From positions 1 through 39,768 of the IMG/VR virus record IMGVR_UViG_3300018088_000001: a stretch of DNA of 39,768 nucleotides; one strand, written 5' to 3'. The translations under genes and the position numbers were made by a program. This DNA is from a virus. Numbering within the stretch: position 1 is the stretch's first letter; each line of letters starts with the position of its first letter. The notes under the pieces are model-generated. The model did no database searches. It saw only the letters and a program-made list of their open reading frames with translations, and was not told the origin of the DNA. Shown here in pieces: positions 30,768 to 38,639 of this stretch.

Positions 30768-31533
30768 CCGGTATATTCCATCCAGCAGCCTCAAGCTCTG
30801 TTTCAAGGAGAGCAAGCCCCCTCCAGGCGACCTTGCCCGTGTGCCTCACCTCCCCATCCATCTGGCCCCTCTGGCTCAGATGGCGGATGATGCAGTCCGC
30901 GTGGTCGGTGGACTTCTCCTTGGCCCAGTGAAGCGCTTCGCCGGGGTTGTGCTGGTCGTTCCCGATCTTGGAGACCCAGGCGATGTAGGCCAGGGCTCGG
31001 GGGAAGTAGTCCAGCAGGCCGCGGGCCATGGGGTAGTCTTTACGGCTCATCTGGGGGCAGCAGCCGTCGCTGGGGGTGGGGTGTTGGGTGTTACCAGTAC
31101 CGGGCTTCATTGACCCCGCTCTGGCCGCTTCGCAGTAATAGCACCCACAGTCCTCGGGGTAGTTCTTCATCGCTTCGCGGTGCCCGATGAGATAAATGCA
31201 CTTCGCCCTATCAGCGTCGTCGGGACAAATGCTGCGGATAGGAAGCCGCTGTCCGCAGTAGCGGCAGGTGTCCATGTTGTTGACTGTATTAGCCCCCGCC
31301 TCGTAACGGGCCTTCACCCGCTCCGCTTGGCAGTCAAAGCACCCACAGACCCCGGGGTACTGCTTCATGTCTTCGAGGTGTTTGAGCCTCTGGTTCGTCA
31401 CGCAGGTTGGTTCGCTGGGCATGTTCTCCGTTCCCGGCCAGTGTTCGCAGTACTCCCAACAAGGGCTAGTGCAGGTGCATTTGTTACCCGCCCTCTTCCG
31501 GGGCAGCGGGGGTGTCACGCTACAGGGGACCAC
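30760..31533 (-). CDS. Zinc-motif protein with dATP/dGTP diphosphohydrolase-type (DUF5664-like) domain, 257 aa
   Basis: GTG at 31533 has AGAGGTGAGG right upstream. The N-terminal ~150 residues carry many Cys pairs (CTCTSPCWEYC, CGCFDCQAERVKARYEAG, CRYCGQR, CGCYYCEAARAG); two of these units look like an internal duplication of a CGCxxC-ExxRA pattern. The C-terminal ~90 residues (RKDYPMARGLLDYFPRAL, WVSKIGNDQHNPGEALHW, DHADCIIRHLSQRG) match the phage dATP/dGTP diphosphohydrolase-type domain associated with dNTP pool control. It lies next to exonuclease and polymerase genes. Enzyme activity is inferred. Confidence 0.78.
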   Translation of the reverse strand: MVPCSVTPPLPRKRAGNKCTCTSPCWEYCEHWPGTENMPSEPTCVTNQRLKHLEDMKQYPGVCGCFDCQAERVKARYEAGANTVNNMDTCRYCGQRLPIRSICPDDADRAKCIYLIGHREAMKNYPEDCGCYYCEAARAGSMKPGTGNTQHPTPSDGCCPQMSRKDYPMARGLLDYFPRALAYIAWVSKIGNDQHNPGEALHWAKEKSTDHADCIIRHLSQRGQMDGEVRHTGKVAWRGLALLETELEAAGWNIPDA

Positions 31534-32285
31534 AGCCTCACCTCTTTCTTTGCGCTATCCCAATCCTCCCAGCGGAGGATACGGGCCAAGCGGGCCTGCA
31601 AGAGAGCGTCCTCTTCGCCCAGCCCCGCTTTGGTATATGCACCCAGAACGCGCCCCCACGACCAAGGTAGTCCCGGCCCATTCTCAGCTTCGAGCCAGGA
31701 AGTAGCACGTTTATCTCCCAAGCCCGGACAGCCTTTGTAGCCGTCCGTGGGGTCCCCCTTGAGGGCCTGAAACAGCCAGAACCGATCGGCCTGCTCAACA
31801 CTGATCTCCTGTAGCTCGCCCTGGCGCCAGAGGGTGCCGGGGATTGTTTGCATGTCCTTGTCCTGGGAGCAGATGATGGTCGCCATCGCTCCTTGAGAGC
31901 GGGCACCGGAGGGCTTCGTTTGAAGGAGCCCCATCACATCGTCGGCTTCGAGCCCATCAAAGCTCCTCGTCACGTAATCCTGATCACACCGCTCTCGGAG
32001 GTCGGAGTAGCAGAGGGGTTTTCTGACCTTGTCTCGGCCGCCCTTGTAACCGGGATCAAGATGCTCCCGGAAATAGGGACGCTTACCTGAAAAGCAGAGG
32101 ACCTGATCTTGAGCATCCAGTTTGTCCCCCAACTGCGACACCATTCTGGTGAAGTTGTCCCAGGCTTCAGCTTCGTTGCAGTGGAGGACGTGGTTCTGGT
32201 CATCCCATCTGGTTTCCCGCTCTACGGCCGCACAGGCTTTGAAGAGATACTCGTCACCGTCGATCAGCAGTACGCGCTTCATCAT
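31515..32285 (-). CDS. 5'-3' exonuclease, T7 gp6 / FEN family, 256 aa
   Basis: Family motifs are in order: RVLLIDGDEY (D9, D11), GLEADDVMG (E113, D115, D116), IICSQDKDM (D142, D144) and GDPTDGYKGCPGLGDKRA (D178, D181 and the helix-hairpin-helix). These bind the two metals of flap endonucleases. In T7 the enzyme removes RNA primers and degrades host DNA for nucleotides. The start at 32285 (or the adjacent Met at 32282) lies behind GGCGG; the longer frame to 32354 is a shadow of the upstream gene. It belongs to the replication module. Confidence 0.9.
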   Translation of the reverse strand: MMKRVLLIDGDEYLFKACAAVERETRWDDQNHVLHCNEAEAWDNFTRMVSQLGDKLDAQDQVLCFSGKRPYFREHLDPGYKGGRDKVRKPLCYSDLRERCDQDYVTRSFDGLEADDVMGLLQTKPSGARSQGAMATIICSQDKDMQTIPGTLWRQGELQEISVEQADRFWLFQALKGDPTDGYKGCPGLGDKRATSWLEAENGPGLPWSWGRVLGAYTKAGLGEEDALLQARLARILRWEDWDSAKKEVRLWSPVA

Positions 32286-32520
32286 ACACCGCCGCGTAAT
32301 AGGTTCCGAGCCATTCGACCTTCCACAGTCCGGGTCCCGGCAAATCCTGGGCAATCTGGATCATGCTTGGGGGCGGTCTGCGGTAGCCGGGGTATTGGGA
32401 CCAGTACCAGACGATCCGGCCATCATTGAGGGCAGCTATTCCACTCAAGGACAAGACCAGATCGGTCTTTGGTCCGTCCCGTCTAACAGCCCCGGCGACC
32501 CGCAGTATGAAGTTCTTCAT
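32254..32520 (-). CDS. Hypothetical protein, 88 aa
   Basis: The start at 32520 overlaps the stop of the small membrane gene as ATGA. The product has a beta-strand-rich sequence (DLVLSLSGIAALNDGRIVWYWSQ, LWKVEWLGTYYAAVYDE) with several Trp and Tyr. It overlaps the exonuclease start by 32 bases. No family is recognised. Confidence 0.7.
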   Translation of the reverse strand: MKNFILRVAGAVRRDGPKTDLVLSLSGIAALNDGRIVWYWSQYPGYRRPPPSMIQIAQDLPGPGLWKVEWLGTYYAAVYDEARTADRR

Positions 32521-32624
32521 TCATCGAGCCAGAAGTCGATGATGCAGGCCAGGAGGGCACAAGCAGCGATGAAGATCAGGGCTGATAAGAGCCATTCGGT
32601 CAGGAGTGCGTCACCGACGTGCAT
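32517..32624 (-). CDS. Tiny membrane protein, 35 aa
   Basis: Start ATG overlaps the previous TGA (TGATG). 35 residues with one strong hydrophobic helix (LLSALIFIAACALLACIIDFW) and an acidic LDE end. The exact coupling on both sides is the main support. Together with the next upstream gene it forms a pair of membrane microproteins inside the replication block. Confidence 0.6.
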   Translation of the reverse strand: MHVGDALLTEWLLSALIFIAACALLACIIDFWLDE

Positions 32625-32767
32625 CACTTGCACCCCCGTCCCCCACACAGCCACCTATAATACTGATAGGCGGATGCGCAGACGATGGTTATGGTGGCGC
32701 CCCCCACGATGGCGGTGAGGCAGATTTTGATAATGCTGATACAGACCACGTCAATCATCTCGGGCAT
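32624..32767 (-). CDS. Small membrane protein, 47 aa
   Basis: Start overlaps the stop of the 110-aa gene (TGATG). One hydrophobic helix (VVCISIIKICLTAIVGGATITIVCASAY) and a basic, Cys-containing end (RWLCGGRGCK). Four Cys may mean metal or disulfide contact. Function unknown. Confidence 0.6.
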   Translation of the reverse strand: MPEMIDVVCISIIKICLTAIVGGATITIVCASAYQYYRWLCGGRGCK

Positions 32768-33099
32768 CACCAACCCCCGTGGTAGTCAACATCCTGGATC
32801 AGGGCGTCCAGGCCACGATCGGATGGCTGCTTGCCCTCGATCGAAAGACGGGCCTCCGCGACCGCCGCGGCGTAGCGCTCATCCTCTTCGTAAAGCTCCT
32901 CAACCTCCCGGACCTGCTGAAGCGCCTCGTTCATGCCGCAGCGGTGTCCTTCACAGAAGCCCGCGTGGTAGCCCTCAGCATGACCCCCGTTACGGGCCTG
33001 CTCCAGCGCCGCAAAGACGTTCCAGTAGATCGGCATACCGGCAGCACCCAGGAGGCACTCGGCCGCCACGATCTCAGACTTCTTGCTCGCGAAATTCAC
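32767..33099 (-). CDS. Hypothetical protein, 110 aa, GTG start
   Basis: GTG at 33099 overlaps the previous stop (GTGA) and has GGAGG ten bases upstream; the longer GTG start at 33120 lies within the RBS region of this site. The product is helical with a HAEGYHAGFCEGHRCGMNEAL segment (His/Cys spacing that could bind metal) and a long acidic helix. Found between DNA polymerase and exonuclease genes; function unknown. Confidence 0.75.
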   Translation of the reverse strand: MNFASKKSEIVAAECLLGAAGMPIYWNVFAALEQARNGGHAEGYHAGFCEGHRCGMNEALQQVREVEELYEEDERYAAAVAEARLSIEGKQPSDRGLDALIQDVDYHGGW

Positions 33100-33410
33100 T
33101 GTTGATTGTCCTCCAACCACTTCAATCCCTTACCAGTGATCATCCACTGGCGGGTGAAAAGCGGCCCATGTTTGGTTGTGATGAACCCGCACGAGGCCGC
33201 GATGCCGACAGCGACCGCAAGCTCCCGTGCGAGGTTTGATTGGACGTAAAGCCTGTCTCTCCAGGCGTGCTCTAGGACCCTACGGAGGGCCTGATCAGTG
33301 GGTATCTTTCCAGCTTTGTCCGATGTCGAACGCGCTATCGAGCGGGACCCTGAACCCGTACTTCTGACCCGCCGCCTTTGCACAGGCAACGAGGACTTCA
33401 CCGATTTCAT
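33096..33410 (-). CDS. Putative winged-helix-like protein overlapping the polymerase 3' end, about 104 aa
   Basis: The conserved-looking part is ALRRVLEHAWRDRLYVQSNLARELAVAVG then GFITTKHGPLFTRQWMITGKGLKWL, resembling a small winged-helix protein. No start codon exists in the non-overlapping part. ATG 33410 has GGAAGG nine bases upstream, giving 116 bases of overlap in another frame with the polymerase. The first ~35 residues (basic, Ser/Arg-rich) would then be imposed by the polymerase sequence. Start is uncertain. Confidence 0.6.
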   Translation of the reverse strand: MKSVKSSLPVQRRRVRSTGSGSRSIARSTSDKAGKIPTDQALRRVLEHAWRDRLYVQSNLARELAVAVGIAASCGFITTKHGPLFTRQWMITGKGLKWLEDNQQ

Positions 33411-35295
33411 TTTCAAGGCCCTTCCTGCAGGCCACCTGATACTCGTCATGGACCCACAGGCAGAACACGTAATCGCCGTCCCAGCCAAACTTGTAACCGC
33501 GGCGGGCTAGCTCCCTCCAGGCATCGACGCCCCACCGCTTACAGATGATGGCACCCGCAGACTGTATGAGGTAGTTCAGGGCGCTGTGTGGGGATCGTGC
33601 GGGCACCCTGCGGCCGTCTAGGCCAGGAACCCATCCATGCTTCTCTACATGGCTCTGTGCCTTCGCCACGAGCCTGTCTAGGCCCTTAATGCCCTTGGCG
33701 AACTTCTCCTTCGCCCTAGCTCCCACCTTCTGCAGGGTCTTCTTGCCGACCCCTCGGGGAAAGATGCGCATCATGGGCTCGGGGAAGCCGGCCTTCTCGG
33801 CAGAGGAGCAGATGTCGAAGATGATCGACCCCGCCTTCTTGTCTCCGGCTCCGTAGAGGAAGGCGTAGTAGAAGGTCTTGCTACCTTCCCTGACGATTAC
33901 GTGGTAGGGGTTATGCTTGTCTCGCTTCTCATCGGCAGGGACAAACCCGAGTGCCTTCGTGGAGGCCCAATGTGGATCACCCCGCAGGAGCATCTCACCG
34001 TAGGCACCTTCGTCGAAAGCCGCAAGGAAGTGAGCCAGTCCACGACCCTCAAGTCCTTCTTGATCGGCCCCCACCAGTACCCACCCCGGGGGCACTTTGA
34101 ACAGACCCCGGAACTCTTCTCCGTAGGGGCTCTTAACTGAAGGGACTTGGGCAAGGTTGGGTTTGAAATGGCTTCCACGGCTTGTTTGTGTCCCCATAGG
34201 GTTGATGACACCGTGGATGCGTCCATCGCTGCCACAGCATCTGACAAGTGCGCTATCACCCTCAACCAGTTGAGACAGTCTCTTGTTGACGAGCATAAGC
34301 TCGCCCAGGCCAGAGGTCTCAGGGTATTGCTTGGTGAGGACATCTATTACAGCCTCATCGATCTTAGCTTGGCCGGAGGGTGTGAACTCCGTTGGCTCCC
34401 AGCCCCTTTGGCGCAACACACGTTCGATGTGCTGGCGAGACTGGGGATTGAACTCTACGCGTTTGAGCTTGGTGTATTGGGCTCCCGCGAGATAATGCTC
34501 AGGAACGGTGTGCTGGCCGGTGTCACCCTGACGATTAGGTCGCTTAGATCGAGCGATGCGCGACTTCTTCGGGATGCGAAGACCGTTGTTCGGGCCGTCA
34601 GGAGCCAGCCAAGAACCAAACTGAGCAACGAGTGCCTTCTCCAGTTGCTCCTTCTTCTCCAGGAGGAGAACGTGGAGTTGACCAGCAGCCTGGATATCGA
34701 ACGGGACACCAGCCCGCTCCATGAGCCAGACAAGAACGTCAATGTCCTGCTCAAGCTCGATGGCGTCTTGGCTGTAATCGTCAGCTTGTAGGAAGTCCCA
34801 CAGTCGCAGGTTAGTAACCACGTCCCCCGCGCACCGCTCTTGCATATCTGGGGTCCACTGAGACCAGTCAGTGATATCCTCGTGCAGCTTGGGCACTCCC
34901 AGACGAAATCCCCAAGCTCCGATAGAATGTTTTCCACGATACTCTTTGCCAGCGGGCATCCCCCCATCAAGTATGAGTTGAGCGTCTGTGTCATTTACGT
35001 CTGGGTGCTTGAGACGAGCGATCACCTTCGTGTCGCGTATGACCACCCCCGGCCGCGGCTCCCAGCCGTAGAGCTTGTCTAGGACTGGGAGGTCGTGCCG
35101 GAGGATGTTGTGGCCGATCAGGCGGTCGGCGGCGTCCAACGCATCAAGGCCCTTCTGGATGGCAGAGGGTCCGTACTCGAACGGCCAGTCGCCTGTACCA
35201 TCGTGATGGCGGGCAATGCCGCAGACACAATGCAGCTTGGTCGTATTCTCAAGAAACCCGTCGCCTTCTGTATCGAAACAGATGTCTACGGGCAC
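33295..35295 (-). CDS. DNA polymerase, family A, T7 type, 666 aa
   Basis: The proofreading 3'-5' exonuclease motifs are FDTEG (D8, E10), GHNILRHDLP (D68) and CAGDVVTNLRLW (D158). Polymerase motif A is GADQEGLEGRGLAHF (D411), motif B REGSKTFYYAFLYGAG (R469, K473, Y477, Y481) and motif C WVHDEYQVA (H616, D617, E618). A segment around 265-295 (YLAGAQYTKLKRVEFNPQSR) matches the region by the thioredoxin-binding loop of T7 polymerase. GTG start at 35295 follows the membrane microprotein gene by four bases. It replicates the phage genome with the primase-helicase and SSB. Confidence 0.95.
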   Translation of the reverse strand: MPVDICFDTEGDGFLENTTKLHCVCGIARHHDGTGDWPFEYGPSAIQKGLDALDAADRLIGHNILRHDLPVLDKLYGWEPRPGVVIRDTKVIARLKHPDVNDTDAQLILDGGMPAGKEYRGKHSIGAWGFRLGVPKLHEDITDWSQWTPDMQERCAGDVVTNLRLWDFLQADDYSQDAIELEQDIDVLVWLMERAGVPFDIQAAGQLHVLLLEKKEQLEKALVAQFGSWLAPDGPNNGLRIPKKSRIARSKRPNRQGDTGQHTVPEHYLAGAQYTKLKRVEFNPQSRQHIERVLRQRGWEPTEFTPSGQAKIDEAVIDVLTKQYPETSGLGELMLVNKRLSQLVEGDSALVRCCGSDGRIHGVINPMGTQTSRGSHFKPNLAQVPSVKSPYGEEFRGLFKVPPGWVLVGADQEGLEGRGLAHFLAAFDEGAYGEMLLRGDPHWASTKALGFVPADEKRDKHNPYHVIVREGSKTFYYAFLYGAGDKKAGSIIFDICSSAEKAGFPEPMMRIFPRGVGKKTLQKVGARAKEKFAKGIKGLDRLVAKAQSHVEKHGWVPGLDGRRVPARSPHSALNYLIQSAGAIICKRWGVDAWRELARRGYKFGWDGDYVFCLWVHDEYQVACRKGLENEIGEVLVACAKAAGQKYGFRVPLDSAFDIGQSWKDTH

Positions 35296-35299
35296 TACT

Positions 35300-35404
35300 T
35301 CATTTCTTCCGCTTGTGGTCTTCCCGCCTGATCATGAGCCAGAGCACGCCGACAGTACCGAGGGCCATGAGGCCCAGGACATCCTGCAGGGTCCAAATAA
35401 ACAT
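35300..35404 (-). CDS. Tiny membrane protein, 34 aa
   Basis: ATG overlaps the upstream stop as ATGA. The 34 residues have a hydrophobic helix (LGLMALGTVGVLWLMI) and a highly basic C-terminus (RREDHKRKK), fitting a single-span protein with cytoplasmic tail. It sits directly in front of the polymerase gene, so it might tether replication to the membrane; this is a guess. Confidence 0.6.
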   Translation of the reverse strand: MFIWTLQDVLGLMALGTVGVLWLMIRREDHKRKK

Positions 35405-35961
35405 CACTTGTACGTCCTCACCACCGGGGCCTGCGTGAATTCCGCCACCAGCTTGAAGACCTTAACATCCCAGTGGTATGTATCCGCCCGCCCCTTGGCC
35501 CAGTCGTAGGCTTCCTGGTAGGTGCCGAACGTGAAGGTATCGGCATCGTCCTCCACGGCGTACTCGGGGCTCGCGAGTTCGTCCGGGTCGCATTCGAGCA
35601 TCAGATCAGCGGCGTTGAACCACCAATGCCCCCCATACTCCTCACCCAGATTAACTAACCAGGGGAGGCTGCCCTCCGCACTGCCATCCCTGGCAGTGAT
35701 ACGGCCTGACCTACCGATCAGATGGTCAGGGCCTTGGCCCCCACGAAACACGACCCGGTCACCGATCTTTAACTCCGCCGGGGCCGCCTCCAGTTCGTCG
35801 GCGTAGAACCACCTCGTCCCCCGACTATCAAACGTTGCGAGGTAGGGAACGTCGTCATCATCCACCTCGATGATGGTCCCAACCAGACCGCGGTGTCCTA
35901 CCTCCATTGAGGTCGGGCGCACGCGAACCTTGTCACCAACCTTGAATTTCGTATCGGTCAT
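35404..35961 (-). CDS. Protein with two SH3-like (KOW/MIB-type) modules, 185 aa
   Basis: Two related segments are visible: FKVGDKVRVRPTSMEVGHRG...GTIIEVDDDDVPYLATFD (about residues 5-45, in parts) and LKIGDRVVFRGGQGPDHLIGRSG (about 63-90), each with the VGD(K/R)V start of small SH3-like barrels. A helical C-terminus (YQEAYDWAKGRADTYHWDV) follows. These folds bind nucleic acid or protein. It lies between polymerase and primase-helicase. No specific role is known. Confidence 0.78.
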   Translation of the reverse strand: MTDTKFKVGDKVRVRPTSMEVGHRGLVGTIIEVDDDDVPYLATFDSRGTRWFYADELEAAPAELKIGDRVVFRGGQGPDHLIGRSGRITARDGSAEGSLPWLVNLGEEYGGHWWFNAADLMLECDPDELASPEYAVEDDADTFTFGTYQEAYDWAKGRADTYHWDVKVFKLVAEFTQAPVVRTYK

Positions 35962-35962
35962 G

Positions 35963-37606
35963 TCAGAACCTATGTTCCTCTGGATCGTCAGCCTGTGTCG
36001 ATTGGCAGCGATCGAAAGACGAAGAAAGCACGAGCCGACCAGTGAGCCGGTCGTAGAGAAGGGTGTCGGCTAGACCTGTCATCCCGGTCCGCCGGCACTT
36101 CAGAACCCGGATATCTTCCATGCAGGACTTTACTTCGTCGTCTGCCTGCTGGTTGCGCTCCAGGGCGTAGGCGTTGTGGCAGAGACCTTCGAGACCCGAA
36201 GACCCCCGAAGGTGGTTGAGGCTGATTTGGCCCCCCTCATTGAAGGACTGCCCGGGCACCCGCTTCAGATGGACGATCGCGATGATGCCCACGCCTGTCA
36301 CCTGAGTGACGGTCGCGAGAGCGGTCATCAGAACGTCGATGTCTTTGCGCTCGTCTCCTGTATCGTTCCCTGAGACCACGATGCTGATGTGGTCCAGGAT
36401 CACGAAATCTACACCGCAGACGCGGGCGAAGTACGTGATCTTGGAGATGAGCTTCTGGACATCGACTGACCCGAAGTGGTCATAGAACCACATCCCATCC
36501 CACACCACTCTCTCAAGCGAGCGATCGTATTGCGCGTCTGATAGCAGGTCTGGGTCGTTGTCGAGCTTACCGAGGGGGACGTTGTTGTCGATGGCAACGT
36601 AGGCTTTGGCTGTGTCGTCATTCTGTTCCTCCAGGAAGATGTTGCCGATCTTGCAGTCGTGCTCTGTCCGCAGCCAGTAGGCAATCTCGCGGGCCAGGGT
36701 GCTCTTGCCGATCCCCGGGGCGGCTGTTAGGAGCGTCACTTCACGCTTGCGGATGCCGTAGGTCCGCTCATTCATCTTGGGCCAGGGCCAGGGGTAGCCG
36801 GGGTCCTTGCGGACCTTCAGGCGCTCCCTGGTGAACTCGCGGCCCTCAACGATCCCATCGGGCTTCCATAGCACCTTGTTCCAGTAGCATTTCGACAGTA
36901 CCGCCTCGCCGTGCTGCAGCAAACAGTCGTTGGCATCCTTGCAGCCCTCCGGCAGCCTCATCACGTAGACCTTGCCTGGGGGCAGGAGGTCTATGGCCTC
37001 AGCGAGGGCCTTCTGTCCCGCGTCGTCCTGGTCAAAGCAGAGGGCGATCTGCTCGAAGCCATCGAGCCAGTCGTAGGAGGCTTGCAGCGCCTTCCTCACT
37101 GATCCCGTCCCATCCGGGAGTGACACCACAGGCCACTTGTGCCCGAAGGCTTTGGACACCGATATCGCGTCCAACTCCCCCTCGGTAATCGTGACGCTCT
37201 TGCCGCGCGAAGGCCATAGCCAGGCCCCATACAGAGGGTGTTTCTTCGTGTCCGAGGCCCATGTGAACTCCTTGTCTTTGGTCCGGTACTTCTGCCCGAT
37301 CAGCCTCCCAGTCTGGTCCCGCACGTTCATGATGTGCACGGGGCCTAGCTTGGGGTGCTCCCCTAATTGATAGCCCCAGTGCCGGAGGTCGTCTTCGTCT
37401 AGGCCCCGCTTCGGTAGGGCACGATATTCACCGTGAAGTGGTTCCCAGGCCCTACCTTCGTTTCGATCCTCAGACAGTTGTTCTCTCCCATTGGGACCGT
37501 AATAGGCACGGCAGCCGAAACAGTACCCTGTACCGTCATCGTAATGAGCAACGTTGTCTCGGCTGCCGCACCGCTCACAGGGCCCATGGCCTATGCACTG
37601 ACCCAT
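35963..37606 (-). CDS. Primase-helicase, T7 gp4 type, 547 aa
   Basis: A zinc finger (C10, C13, C29, C32) opens the protein, then a TOPRIM primase core with ITEGELDA (E142) and FDQDDAG (D192, D194). The helicase domain has Walker A TAAPGIGKST (K301), Walker B FVILDH (D405), IVHLKR (H446) and LRGSSG (R467). The C-terminus is acidic and ends in Phe (EEHRF), as in T7 gp4, where that Phe contacts polymerase. It unwinds DNA and makes primers at the fork. Length is close to T7 gp4 (566 aa). Confidence 0.95.
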   Translation of the reverse strand: MGQCIGHGPCERCGSRDNVAHYDDGTGYCFGCRAYYGPNGREQLSEDRNEGRAWEPLHGEYRALPKRGLDEDDLRHWGYQLGEHPKLGPVHIMNVRDQTGRLIGQKYRTKDKEFTWASDTKKHPLYGAWLWPSRGKSVTITEGELDAISVSKAFGHKWPVVSLPDGTGSVRKALQASYDWLDGFEQIALCFDQDDAGQKALAEAIDLLPPGKVYVMRLPEGCKDANDCLLQHGEAVLSKCYWNKVLWKPDGIVEGREFTRERLKVRKDPGYPWPWPKMNERTYGIRKREVTLLTAAPGIGKSTLAREIAYWLRTEHDCKIGNIFLEEQNDDTAKAYVAIDNNVPLGKLDNDPDLLSDAQYDRSLERVVWDGMWFYDHFGSVDVQKLISKITYFARVCGVDFVILDHISIVVSGNDTGDERKDIDVLMTALATVTQVTGVGIIAIVHLKRVPGQSFNEGGQISLNHLRGSSGLEGLCHNAYALERNQQADDEVKSCMEDIRVLKCRRTGMTGLADTLLYDRLTGRLVLSSSFDRCQSTQADDPEEHRF

Positions 37607-37765
37607 TCATCCCGCAAAGAACTTGTCGATAAAATCCCGCAGTTTGGGCCACTCATTGCGAGTAATCACAATCATATCGTCCGACAGATCCACGATACTA
37701 ATCTCGTTTTGGTCGTGATCCCATGTGATGGCCCCGTGGATCGGGGTTATTTGCGTCCTGTTCAC
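37607..37765 (-). CDS. Hypothetical small protein, 52 aa, GTG start
   Basis: GTG at 37765 shares its first base with the TAG stop of the gene upstream, and the stop lies one base before the primase ATG. The 52 residues (beginning MNRTQITPIHGAITWDHD) predict a beta sheet and a final helix (NEWPKLRDFIDKFFAG). Tight packing on both sides supports coding. Function unknown. Confidence 0.68.
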   Translation of the reverse strand: MNRTQITPIHGAITWDHDQNEISIVDLSDDMIVITRNEWPKLRDFIDKFFAG

Positions 37766-37953
37766 TACGCCACCGCCATCCGGTACTGAGCGATCCCGTG
37801 CTCCCGATCAAGCGTATCGACATTGTAGCCGGACTCGCGGATACGATGGATTTCTTTGGTGATCGAGTAGACGCCGTTAGCCAGCGCCCAATGCGCGTCC
37901 ACCACTCTTCCTTCGGACAGGGCGTTCAGGACGAGGCGGGTCTTCTTGCTCAT
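37765..37953 (-). CDS. Small HTH-type DNA-binding protein, 62 aa
   Basis: The core TRLVLNALSEGRVVDAHWAL, NGVYSITKEIHRIRESGY and a final AQYRMAV strand form a winged-helix layout seen in small phage regulators. The start is likely ATG 37953 (or 37962), inside the 3' end of the endonuclease I gene (77-base overlap). It could bind the palindromic sites in the control region or regulate this block; that is inference. Confidence 0.75.
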   Translation of the reverse strand: MSKKTRLVLNALSEGRVVDAHWALANGVYSITKEIHRIRESGYNVDTLDREHGIAQYRMAVA

Positions 37954-38428
37954 ATTGATCATCTCTACGAGGTTTCCCACGCGGTTTAGCTCCCTGCTGT
38001 TGTTTGATCTCTGCGATCCACTCGGCCGGAAATTTGCCGCTCTTGCACCAGAGAAAGCCGTGATCGGTCGCCCACTGTGCGTAGGTTGTTTTCGACCCTT
38101 TATAGATTTTGCTAGATGGGTTGCAGAAAACGAACCGCAGGTCCCACTCGGGATGCTGCTCCTTGAACAGGATCATCTTGTGCCGGTAGTCGGCGGATGC
38201 CTTATCGTGCTGGGAGCCAAACCCCCCACCACCGAAAGCGCCCTTGTACTCCAGGATGATGTTCGTACCATTCGGAATGAAATCGGGCTTGTACTTGGCC
38301 GTCCTGGCTGGGATATCCACGGGTAAGGACATCGGCTCGTAATCGAACGCGATGCCCTCCCCGCTCAGGAAATTCCCAAACTCTTCTTCGGACGGGTTAC
38401 GGTACGGCCTCGCTACTGCGAGCGTCAC
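37877..38428 (-). CDS. Endonuclease I, T7 gp3 type Holliday junction resolvase, 183 aa
   Basis: The PD-(D/E)XK core is plain: SEEEFGNFL (Glu15/16), KPDFIPNG (D49), ILEYKG (E60, K62), matching T7 residues Glu20, Asp55, Glu65, Lys67. It continues with KEQHPEWDLRFVFCNPSSKIYKGSKTTYAQWA, close to the T7 order, shown here in parts. It cuts four-way junctions and branched DNA before packaging. GTG start lies right after the TAG of the HTH gene. The last ~35 residues are basic, disordered and overlap the next gene. Confidence 0.93.
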   Translation of the reverse strand: MTLAVARPYRNPSEEEFGNFLSGEGIAFDYEPMSLPVDIPARTAKYKPDFIPNGTNIILEYKGAFGGGGFGSQHDKASADYRHKMILFKEQHPEWDLRFVFCNPSSKIYKGSKTTYAQWATDHGFLWCKSGKFPAEWIAEIKQQQGAKPRGKPRRDDQYEQEDPPRPERPVRRKSGGRALGAG

Positions 38429-38623
38429 CTACGCGACCGACTGGTAGACCTTGCCGGCACGGATTTTGGATATCATGCCCTTGCTGACACCGTACTTCGC
38501 CGCATCTTCTGCGAGGGTCCCGGTCTTGGCGCGGATTGCCAGGACCTGCTTGGCGGTCAGCTTGCCGGAGCGTCCGCGTACCGGCTTCGTGGGGGCCTGC
38601 TTGGCTACGGTCTTCTTTGCCAT
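38429..38623 (-). CDS. Small basic HTH protein, 64 aa
   Basis: A basic N-terminus (AKKTVAKQAPTKPVRGRSG) is followed by a short helix-turn-helix (KLTAKQVLAIRAK, LAEDAAKYGVSKGMISKIRAG), as in small phage DNA-binding proteins. The ATG at 38623 has AGGA at twelve bases; the longer frame is rejected. A role in regulation or DNA organisation is likely. It may bind the tandem palindromes near 4.1 kb. Confidence 0.8.
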   Translation of the reverse strand: MAKKTVAKQAPTKPVRGRSGKLTAKQVLAIRAKTGTLAEDAAKYGVSKGMISKIRAGKVYQSVA

Positions 38624-38639
38624 GATGTGTGCGTTCCTA

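Noticed and set aside
30760-31533. Possible 2-aminoadenine (Z) DNA pathway
   Set aside because: Only a dATP/dGTP diphosphohydrolase-type domain is seen; no PurZ-like synthetase or DatZ-like HD enzyme is present in the window.
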